From JAWXUD01 sp044432945 (GTDB taxonomy: Bacteria; Cyanobacteriota; Vampirovibrionia; Gastranaerophilales; Gastranaerophilaceae): 7,906 nucleotides of DNA. Numbering within the stretch: position 1 is the stretch's first letter; every line of letters starts with the position of its first letter. Of this stretch, positions 1 to 5,054 are shown in pieces. Under the pieces are notes generated by a model. That model was given only the letters and a program-made list of their open reading frames with translations. It was not told the DNA's origin and did no database searches. Made by a program: the position numbers and the translations under genes. The stretch spans positions 1-7,906 of the forward strand of contig JAWXUD010000048.1 in assembly GCA_044432945.1 (NCBI GenBank), in the 5' to 3' direction.

Positions 1-233
1 TAGGAACAATTTCCGAGCTAATTAAAATCGCCAAAACGCCCAACACATAAGGTGTTCGGCTAGTGGTACTTTTTTGTAGGAACAGTACTTTTTAGTCATA
101 GTCATTTTTGACTTACAATTTAATTTGAAAAATTTGCAAGATATATTGTAAATGATTAACTTTTTGACAGGAACAATGTAAACTTCCTACTCACTGTCAT
201 GTTTGACTTACAGCTGTACAACCATATAACAAC
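1..233. other. Gene-free stretch at the left edge, with a small hairpin
   Basis: I see no convincing gene. A hairpin at 38-46/52-60 (GCCCAACAC against GTGTTCGGC, one mismatch, 5-nt loop) lies about 9 nt before a run of T (70-75). It could be a weak plus-strand terminator for a gene left of the window: frame 3 is open from base 3 to a TAA at 48-50, but 15 codons are too few to identify anything. A 10-nt palindrome (TACAGCTGTA) lies at 209-218. The main other structure is the degenerate direct repeat listed separately. Confidence 0.4.
70..212 (-). repeat. Two degenerate copies of a ~50-bp direct repeat
   Basis: Read on the minus strand, one copy runs from 212 to about 159 and the other from 117 to about 68, roughly 95 bp apart. 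Both begin TGTAAGTCAAA-A/C-ATGAC; the first 31 positions match at 25. Both then carry GTTCCT and end in AAAAAGT, with a 4-nt length difference. A third partial match (ATTGTTCCT) sits at 1-9. The shared GTCA-N4-TGAC core is a short inverted repeat. Both copies contain an ATG-started short reading frame (14 and 27 codons), but these diverge after a few residues and lack a ribosome-binding site. The repeat could be a decayed mobile-element end or a dispersed genomic repeat; the window does not decide. Confidence 0.5.
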
Positions 234-264
234 AAAAAAGAGAGCCTATCTCTAAGCTCTCTTT
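234..264 (-). terminator. Intrinsic terminator of the tRNA-Ser gene
   Basis: On the minus strand a perfect 9-bp stem (256-264 with 237-245, AAAGAGAGC/GCTCTCTTT) with a 10-nt loop runs straight into a U-rich tract (A-run 234-239 on the plus strand). It starts 4 nt after the encoded CCA, so it would release the tRNA precursor with almost no trailer. Confidence 0.9.
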
Positions 265-267
265 AAA

Positions 268-357
268 TGGAGGAGGAAGTGGGATTCGAACCCACGGTAC
301 GCGCGAACGTACGACAGTTTTCAAGACTGCTCCGATCAACCGCTCTGGCATTCCTCC
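268..357 (-). tRNA. tRNA-Ser (anticodon UGA)
   Basis: The minus strand folds into a complete class II tRNA. The 7-bp acceptor stem is GGAGGAA (357-351) with TTCCTCC (278-272). The anticodon stem is GCAGT/ACTGT around loop CTTGAAA, placing UGA at 323-321, which reads UCA and by wobble other UCN serine codons. The long variable arm (GTACG/CGTAC) is typical of serine tRNAs, and the T arm is GTGGG-TTCGAAT-CCCAC. The CCA end is encoded (270-268). The discriminator base is U (271), whereas E. coli serine tRNAs have G73; I recall T at this position in chloroplast trnS-UGA genes. The gene has its own promoter and terminator, so it is a single-gene transcription unit. Confidence 0.97.
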
Positions 358-381
358 AAATTAGTTGTTGAATGTTTCTTT

Positions 382-409
382 ATTATATAAAATAAATAAC
401 CTTTGTCAA
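382..409 (-). promoter_or_regulatory. Consensus sigma-70-type promoter of tRNA-Ser
   Basis: The minus strand reads TTGACA (409-404), a 16-nt spacer, then TATAAT (387-382). Both hexamers match the housekeeping consensus exactly. Initiation would fall near 375, giving a 5' leader of about 17 nt to be trimmed by RNase P. Such a strong promoter is expected for a stable RNA gene. Confidence 0.88.
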
Positions 410-460
410 TAGAAAATTTTTATTAATATTTTTTATTTTTTATTTCTTACCCCTCTCTCA

Positions 461-498
461 AAACAAAAAAAAAGCTATGCACTTTGAGGTTCATAGCT
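461..498 (-). terminator. Intrinsic terminator with no obvious gene upstream
   Basis: On the minus strand a 7-bp stem (498-492 with 479-473, AGCTATG/CATAGCT) with a 12-nt loop is followed by a run of nine or more U. The reverse orientation lacks a T tract, so it acts on minus-strand transcripts only. The nearest minus-strand gene ends at 1140, more than 600 bp away, with the plus-strand 733-1116 gene in between. It must therefore end either a small RNA starting around 620-700 or read-through from the 1140-4586 operon. Confidence 0.75.
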
Positions 499-625
499 GT
501 TGATTAGGGATATGTGTATCTTAATCTCTAAGGAGTATATTGTTATATTAGCAAAATACTATCTTTAAAAAATCATCTATTTTTATGATTATTTTAAGAT
601 TTGAATAATTATCAATTCAAAAAAT
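461..625 (-). ncRNA. Candidate structured small RNA (unproven)
   Basis: Five potential hairpins follow one another on the minus strand: 600-606/615-621 (7 bp, 8-nt loop), 563-576/585-598 (12 of 14 positions paired, 8-nt loop), 534-538/556-560 (5 bp), 502-512/517-526 (9 bp with a small internal loop, 4-nt loop), and the terminator stem 473-479/492-498. The interval has no usable reading frame. A run of stems ending in an intrinsic terminator is what a ~150-200-nt small RNA looks like. Alternatively it is the 3' UTR of the minus-strand operon. The 5' end is a guess: I found no clear promoter, and AT-rich stems arise easily by chance. It does not match a class I can name (6S RNA, tmRNA, SRP RNA, RNase P RNA). 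Confidence 0.3.
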
Positions 626-668
626 ACAACAACTGCATGTTAATTTTTGTAAAACATTTACTACCATG

Positions 669-708
669 TTAACAAAAAAAAATTTGTTCAATTTATAATA
701 TATTGAAC
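669..708 (+). promoter_or_regulatory. Probable promoter with an inverted repeat around the -10 box
   Basis: TATAAT at 694-699 is a consensus -10; TTAACA at 669-674 is a plausible -35, although the 19-nt spacing is long. The -10 lies in the 9-nt centre of a perfect 7-bp inverted repeat, GTTCAAT (686-692) and ATTGAAC (702-708), a layout that would let a dimeric repressor block the promoter. An 8-bp direct repeat, CATGTTAA, occurs at 636-643 and 665-672. Initiation near 706 would leave a ~27-nt leader before the ATG at 733. Confidence 0.5.
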
Positions 709-732
709 TACAAATATAATCATGGAGAATTA

Positions 733-1116
733 ATGAGAATTCAAAATATACAGTACTCTAACAACAATAATAACAGCTTGAAATGCAACGATAAAAAAAA
801 TTATCAACCAAATTTTGGTTATGATGTATACAACGAAGACGATTATCTAAGAGCTCAATTTCGTGAACAAGCGGCTCAAGATGGATATCATGATCACAAA
901 CCCATCTTGCAAAGACTTAATGATTGGCTATTTCCATATATAGAAAAACCACCCAAAGAACCTATCACAAACAGCCATCACAAATTAAGACGCTTTCCTG
1001 TATTGCCAACGGTTGAAGATATGATTAAGGCTCATAACGCTGAAATCGCTAGAAGAGATGAATTCGCAGCCAAAGCCGTTAAAGAAGCTCTTGCTAAAGC
1101 TGGCAAAATTCTATAA
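733..1116 (+). CDS. Uncharacterised 127-aa protein with an Asn-rich N-terminal tag
   Basis: I do not recognise a function. The start at 733 is preferred over an upstream TTG (703) because GGAGA at 724-728 sits 4-5 nt before this ATG. The first ~30 residues are polar and low-complexity (MRIQNIQ, five consecutive Asn, then QPNFGY). Short leaders of this sort recur, as I recall, on many Gastranaerophilales proteins. The middle is acidic then His/Pro-rich (DGYHDHKP, EKPPKEP, SHHKLRRFP), and the last ~30 residues form a likely amphipathic Ala/Lys helix (EFAAKAVKEALAKAGK). There is no signal peptide or membrane segment, so it is probably cytoplasmic. It stands alone, convergent with the lipoprotein gene 23 bp downstream, without a terminator between them. 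An operator-like inverted repeat covers its promoter. That it is a real gene is fairly certain from the ribosome-binding site and protein-like composition. Confidence 0.8.
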   Translation: MRIQNIQYSNNNNNSLKCNDKKNYQPNFGYDVYNEDDYLRAQFREQAAQDGYHDHKPILQRLNDWLFPYIEKPPKEPITNSHHKLRRFPVLPTVEDMIKAHNAEIARRDEFAAKAVKEALAKAGKIL

Positions 1117-1139
1117 TCTTAATTGGTTTTAGATATTAA

Positions 1140-1544
1140 TTATTTCTGGATTTTAAACTCTTCACTCGCATAAACTCGGTTTGGTGAATCCTGAGTGTAA
1201 ATTTTCATCGTGTAATAACCGTCCTCACCTATTACAAAATAATCCGTAAAATAAGTTTCTTCTTCATCACTCAAACGAACCAACTTACTCCAGAATAATT
1301 TATAGCCATACTGATTATATTTGCTCGATTTAATAACTCTCACATCAAGATACCGAGATTTGATTTTCTCTGAAAAAACTACCAAATAATATATTTTTTC
1401 TCCTGACAAAAATATTTTACTTGGGCTTTTAACATTTTCTTTTGTCACAGGATTTCTATAAAACAAAATTCGTGGCTTTTCCTGACAAGCACTCGTCAAA
1501 ACCATGATAGAAAAACAAACAAATATTAACAAAAATCTTTTCAT
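1140..1544 (-). CDS. Small lipoprotein with a probable Ig-like beta-sandwich
   Basis: The 134-aa product begins MKRFLLIFVCFSIMVL followed by TSAC, a signal peptide with a lipobox; Cys20 would be lipidated after cleavage by signal peptidase II. The mature part (~115 aa) alternates short hydrophobic strands with turns (KIYYLVVF, YLDVRVIK, EETYFTDYFVI) and ends with GYYTMKIYT...YASEEFKI, a pattern typical of bacterial Ig-like or 'gas vesicle-type' beta-sandwich domains that close with a G-x-Y-x-(hydrophobic)-x-V/I strand. The family itself is not recognised. It is the last gene of the minus-strand operon, only 3 bp after the secreted TPR gene, and its GAGAAA ribosome-binding site lies within the end of that gene, so translation is probably coupled. 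This suggests the two proteins act together in the envelope. No terminator follows before the convergent 733-1116 gene. Confidence 0.85.
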   Translation of the reverse strand: MKRFLLIFVCFSIMVLTSACQEKPRILFYRNPVTKENVKSPSKIFLSGEKIYYLVVFSEKIKSRYLDVRVIKSSKYNQYGYKLFWSKLVRLSDEEETYFTDYFVIGEDGYYTMKIYTQDSPNRVYASEEFKIQK

Positions 1545-1547
1545 AAT

Positions 1548-3638
1548 TTATTTCTCAAGATTTTTTATTGTTTTCAAAACAACTTCTGCTGTTTCTGAAT
1601 CCTGATTGCGTAACAAAAATAATTTATAATTCTTTATAGCGTTTTTGTTATCGCCCTCTTTTTCATAAGCTATTGCCAAAGCATAATAAGCATAACTGTA
1701 TTCTGAATCAATTTTTATAGCATTAGAAAAACTTGTTTTGGCGTTAACATAATCCTTGTTTGTCGCTTGTGCTAAACCCAAATTAAACCAACCATCAGCA
1801 TAATTCGGATTGACAAAAACTGATTTCTCATAATTTAATATCGCCTTTGATAAATTATTATTTAATTTATATGAATTCCCAAGCTTCAACAACGTCACTG
1901 CATCACGAGAATTTGCCTTCAAAGCATTCTCATAATTCAATATAGCTTCTTCATATTTTTTACTATTAAACGCCAAATCACCTGCTTTTATATAATCAAC
2001 CTTTTCGCCAACACTCACTGGTTTAGTCGCCTCACCTTGAGCTTTTTTATTACTAACAGCCTTGGTTTCAATTGAATCTATTGAAAAAACAACCTCAGCA
2101 ACATTATCACTATTCGCAGGAGTTTCCACCACGGTTGTATCTGGCTTATAAGTCGAAGAAATCAACTCTGCATATTCTTCACTATAATATTTTTTGTCAG
2201 AATTTAGTGCGATAGCTTTTTCATAAAACTCACTCGCCTTATCATTTTGCTCAATATTTCTATAAGATTTTGCCAAACCATAATACGCCTCGCTGTCCTT
2301 AGTGCCATATTTAACCGCCAAAGCAAAATGCTCAATCGCATCATTATAATTTTTCCCACCAAGTTCAACAAACCCTTGTGAAATCAACGCCAAAACTAGA
2401 TTATCTTTCACTGAATTATTCTTTTTAGCAAGCAACAACTCAGAATAAATCAAAATCGCATCATTATATTTTTTCAAAGCATGTAATGCTAAAGCCTTGT
2501 CATAACTGACATTATAATCATTTGGGGTCAATATAAGAATTTCATCATAATATTTTAGTGCTTTTTCCCAGTCTTGTTTTTGATGATAACAAGCTGATAA
2601 ATCTTTTTTTAAATCAAGATTATCTTGACCAACTTGCAAACCAAGTGCTTTTTCAAGATTTTCAATCGCCAAATCCCAATTACTATCTTTTTTATAAATA
2701 ATACCTAAATTTTGATACGCACGATAATCTTTTGGATAATGCTTTATATACTCGTTATAATTTGTTATAGCTTTATCTTTTTCTCCAATATCCACCAACA
2801 AATTCGCATAATCAAATTTTATCGAATGTAAATCAGGTTCTTTTTTCAAAATTTCTGAATACTGAACCAATGCCAAATCATTTTTATTTAATTTTTGATA
2901 AGACATCGCCAGCGGAATTCTTGAACTAACGTTTTCTGGATTAAGCTCAATCGCTTTTTCTAACATTTTCACTGCATTCTTATACTGTGCTGTTTCATAC
3001 AACGCCAAGCCATAATTGCCATAATCACTGAACCCCGCAGCATCTCTTAGATACAAAGCGTCATATTCTTTTACGGCTTTTTTAAAAGCACCTAACGAAG
3101 TATAGGAATTTGCTAAATTTTCACGAGCTTCAAAATGTTGCGAATATGTAGCAAGAAATTTCTCATAACTATCTACCGCAGACTCAAAATCTCCTAGCTG
3201 ATATTGGACATTGGCTATATTTAAAAAATTATACTTGTAATCAGGAAAAATATTCATAGCTCTTTGATATGCCTTCAAAGCAAAATCATATTTACCCAAA
3301 TCCTCATATATACTGCCTACACTAATATAAACAAACGCATCATTAGGACGAACTTTCACAACCTGCGAATAAATCTTTAAAGCTTCCTCATACTGCTCTG
3401 TTGCAGTATAAACCCCCGCAAGTTTTGTTAACAACATAGGATTATTATTGGTCAAACTAAGTGCCTGCAACAGCTTCTCAGTCGCTGTTACATAATCCTG
3501 CTTATATTCTGCAGAACAAGCTTGTTGATATAACAAATTCGCTTCTGGCGTCATATAAGCCATCGCAGGCACACCTGAAAGCGATAATAAAATTAAACTC
3601 GATAATAATAATTTAGTTTTTATTGTTTTATTCCCCAT
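1548..3638 (-). CDS. Secreted tetratricopeptide-repeat protein, about 17 TPRs
   Basis: The 696-aa product starts with a Sec signal peptide: basic MGNKTIKTK, hydrophobic core 10-22, and an AMA cleavage site after residue 27. Tandem 34-residue TPRs follow: about 13 from residue 34 to 485 (for example LGKYDFALKAYQRAM and ALKYYDEILILTPND), then a polar Ser/Thr/Glu/Lys linker (~497-545), then four more (547-680). TPR superhelices bind peptides or proteins, so a periplasmic or surface scaffold is likely; no enzymatic domain is present. The ATG is the only sensible start given the signal peptide; its ribosome-binding site is weak (GTAGG). It lies 27 bp after the methyltransferase gene and 3 bp before the lipoprotein gene, so the three are probably cotranscribed. 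A lipoprotein partner could tether it to a membrane; that is inference. Confidence 0.93.
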   Translation of the reverse strand: MGNKTIKTKLLLSSLILLSLSGVPAMAYMTPEANLLYQQACSAEYKQDYVTATEKLLQALSLTNNNPMLLTKLAGVYTATEQYEEALKIYSQVVKVRPNDAFVYISVGSIYEDLGKYDFALKAYQRAMNIFPDYKYNFLNIANVQYQLGDFESAVDSYEKFLATYSQHFEARENLANSYTSLGAFKKAVKEYDALYLRDAAGFSDYGNYGLALYETAQYKNAVKMLEKAIELNPENVSSRIPLAMSYQKLNKNDLALVQYSEILKKEPDLHSIKFDYANLLVDIGEKDKAITNYNEYIKHYPKDYRAYQNLGIIYKKDSNWDLAIENLEKALGLQVGQDNLDLKKDLSACYHQKQDWEKALKYYDEILILTPNDYNVSYDKALALHALKKYNDAILIYSELLLAKKNNSVKDNLVLALISQGFVELGGKNYNDAIEHFALAVKYGTKDSEAYYGLAKSYRNIEQNDKASEFYEKAIALNSDKKYYSEEYAELISSTYKPDTTVVETPANSDNVAEVVFSIDSIETKAVSNKKAQGEATKPVSVGEKVDYIKAGDLAFNSKKYEEAILNYENALKANSRDAVTLLKLGNSYKLNNNLSKAILNYEKSVFVNPNYADGWFNLGLAQATNKDYVNAKTSFSNAIKIDSEYSYAYYALAIAYEKEGDNKNAIKNYKLFLLRNQDSETAEVVLKTIKNLEK

Positions 3639-3665
3639 AACCTACAACTACATAATACTAGAAAA

Positions 3666-4586
3666 TCAAATTTGTGTAAAGCTGTTAGAATATATTTTTT
3701 TATTCAACAAAATCTCAACACAACTCAATATTTCACTACCGCAAGCTGAAAACTCACTGAAATCACAATCCTCAAATTCTTTATAATCTCTAACCATCTC
3801 TACAAGATCTAAATAAAGTTCATCTAATTTATTCTCTGGCTCATTTGTTTCAAGCATTCTAAAAATGCGGACAAGCTCTAAATCTCTCGCATCGATTATT
3901 GCCGCATCTAAACCAGCACCATACGCCAGCACCCCAAAAACTCTATTTATTAACGCTCGCAACGCCTCAGGACAACCGTTAGAAATATTCGACAAGCCAA
4001 TAACTGTTTTAACTGGTGGATCGAAACTTTCTTTAATCATTCGTATTGTATTCAAAGCCTCAACCGCCTGAGATTGCTCAATACATATTGGCAAAATTAA
4101 AGGATCAAAAAATATTTTTTCACTTTTAACCCCTTTTTCTAAACATTTTTCATAAATCTCAAACGCTATCTCTAACCTCTCATCAGCTGATTTTGGAATA
4201 CCAGTTTCTTTACTCAAAGTCAAAGCGATTAAATTACACTCATGCTCTTTTGCCAAATCACTCATCAGCTCTAAACGCTCAATATCCTTTGATGTACTAT
4301 TGATAAACGCACTTGAAGAATTTTTAGAATTCGCCAACCCCAACCCCATCTCAATCGAATTAGTCGTATCAAAAGAAATTTTTAAATCAGAATTGCTCTC
4401 TACTAAATTAATAAGCCAAGAAAAAATACCACTCATCTGAGCTTTTGCAGGACCTACATTCAAATCGATATAATCCATATTCCTCTGCAATTTTATCAAA
4501 TTCAATATAAAATCGACATCACGTGACAAAAGTGCTTCTCTCACAGTTTTTGAAACAATATGAATATTTTCACCAATTAGTATCAT
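3666..4586 (-). CDS. Methyltetrahydrofolate:corrinoid-type methyltransferase (MeTr/AcsE fold)
   Basis: The 306-aa product aligns by eye with AcsE, which moves a methyl group from N5-methyltetrahydrofolate to a corrinoid protein. Counting from the chosen Met, the pterin-binding TIM-barrel signatures are GENI near the N terminus, DLNVGP (D41), SFDTTN (D73), INST (N96), FDPLILP (D161) and GLSNIS (N200, the AcsE Asn that contacts the pterin), then INRVF, GLDAAIIDA and a final EILLNKKIYSNSF. Between the last two lies a ~45-residue acidic insertion (about 241-286) that AcsE lacks. Translation could extend 12 codons upstream from a TTG, but AcsE begins M-L-I-I-G-E exactly like the MILIGE here, and a promoter occupies that extension. 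It heads the operon with the TPR and lipoprotein genes. No corrinoid protein, cobalamin reactivase or other Wood-Ljungdahl gene is in view, so the acceptor is unknown; a dihydropteroate synthase is unlikely given the MeTr-specific motifs. Confidence 0.88.
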   Translation of the reverse strand: MILIGENIHIVSKTVREALLSRDVDFILNLIKLQRNMDYIDLNVGPAKAQMSGIFSWLINLVESNSDLKISFDTTNSIEMGLGLANSKNSSSAFINSTSKDIERLELMSDLAKEHECNLIALTLSKETGIPKSADERLEIAFEIYEKCLEKGVKSEKIFFDPLILPICIEQSQAVEALNTIRMIKESFDPPVKTVIGLSNISNGCPEALRALINRVFGVLAYGAGLDAAIIDARDLELVRIFRMLETNEPENKLDELYLDLVEMVRDYKEFEDCDFSEFSACGSEILSCVEILLNKKIYSNSFTQI

Positions 4587-4593
4587 ACACAAA

Positions 4594-4622
4594 ATTTTAT
4601 CATAATACCGAAATTTTCGCAA
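4594..4622 (-). promoter_or_regulatory. Promoter predicting a leaderless methyltransferase mRNA
   Basis: The minus strand reads TTGCGA (4622-4617), a 17-nt spacer, and TAAAAT (4599-4594), followed by 7 nt and then the ATG at 4586. Transcription would begin at or next to the ATG. This fits with the absence of a Shine-Dalgarno site (the preceding bases are TTTTGTGT). Confidence 0.5.
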
Positions 4623-4721
4623 AATTTGTAACTTTTTATAAAATTACTACATACTTAACAAAAATTTACATCTAATTTTTATTAATATAGTTGCATTACT
4701 GCGATATCAACAATTTTCACC

Positions 4722-4752
4722 CCTTGACAAACCTGTCAAGGCAAGTTAAAAT
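4722..4752 (+). promoter_or_regulatory. Promoter with an 8-bp operator-like inverted repeat over the -35 box
   Basis: TTGACA (4724-4729), a 17-nt spacer and TAAAAT (4747-4752) form a near-consensus promoter for the 54-aa gene. A perfect inverted repeat CCTTGACA-AACC-TGTCAAGG (4722-4741) covers the -35 box and part of the spacer, the usual place for a repressor dimer. The matching regulator is not in the window. The leader from ~4759 to 4803 is about 45 nt. The divergent methyltransferase promoter is about 100 bp away. Confidence 0.75.
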
Positions 4753-4803
4753 TCCATAAAGTGTTTATGTGTTACTCTGTGAGAAAATTTAAAGGAGAAA
4801 ATT

Positions 4804-4968
4804 ATGTCTGTATTAACAACTTCTAAAATTTCTGAAAAAAAACTTGTTAAGTCAAAATTCAGTGACGAGTTTGAAAATTACCTAAAAAATCAGTGCCTAA
4901 AAACGACTTTCAACGGTGCTGAATTGGAAACTTTTTCTTGGTATAAAAAAGTCTTAGGACTTATTTAA
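4804..4968 (+). CDS. Small 54-aa protein of unknown function
   Basis: AAGGAG at 4792-4797 sits 6 nt before the ATG, and the frame runs 54 codons to TAA. Promoter, operator-like repeat, ribosome-binding site and terminator are all in place, which argues strongly for a real gene despite its size. The product is lysine-rich and mostly helical in look: a basic N-terminal third (MSVLTTSKISEKKLVKSK), an amphipathic centre (FSDEFENYLKN) with one Cys (residue 31), and a hydrophobic end (FSWYKKVLGLI). There is no signal peptide or transmembrane segment. I do not recognise the family. It is a single-gene unit between two minus-strand blocks. A repressed small stress or regulatory protein would fit, but no function can be assigned. 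Confidence 0.78.
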   Translation: MSVLTTSKISEKKLVKSKFSDEFENYLKNQCLKTTFNGAELETFSWYKKVLGLI

Positions 4969-5042
4969 AAAAATCCACAATTAATTTTAAAATTAATAAT
5001 ACCATCATTCAAGACCTGAATGATGGTTATTGTGGTGTTTGT
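4967..5042. terminator. Bidirectional terminator shared by convergent genes
   Basis: The core is a perfect 11-bp stem, ACCATCATTCA (5001-5011) with TGAATGATGGT (5017-5027), loop AGACC. A 7-bp outer helix, CCACAAT (4975-4981) with ATTGTGG (5029-5035), encloses it together with a 16-nt palindrome (TTAATTTTAAAATTAA, 4981-4996), so the RNA could form a three-way junction. On the minus strand the outer helix is followed after one base by seven U (4973-4967), a good end for the 17-TPR gene. On the plus strand the downstream tract is only moderately U-rich (TGTTTGTTT) but would serve the 54-aa gene. Confidence 0.8.
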
Positions 5043-5054
5043 TTCAGATGATTT

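Noticed and set aside
38..60. attC-like pair (GCCCAAC and GTTCGGC) suggesting an integron recombination site
   Set aside because: The second core has C where a purine is required, and only 9 nt separate the cores, far too short for an attC.
22..105. 27-codon minus-strand reading frame starting MTMTKK
   Set aside because: No ribosome-binding site; the matching start in the second repeat copy runs into a different, 14-residue peptide, so the similarity is at the DNA level only.
512..568. 18-codon plus-strand frame between the orphan terminator and the 127-aa gene
   Set aside because: Too short, no ribosome-binding site, and embedded in the hairpin series.
703..732. TTG start adding 10 residues to the 127-aa protein
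   Set aside because: The ribosome-binding site lies between this TTG and the ATG at 733, and the TTG falls inside the operator-like repeat.
3865..4071. 68-codon plus-strand frame inside the methyltransferase gene
   Set aside because: Antisense shadow of a gene with clear conserved motifs; no start signal.
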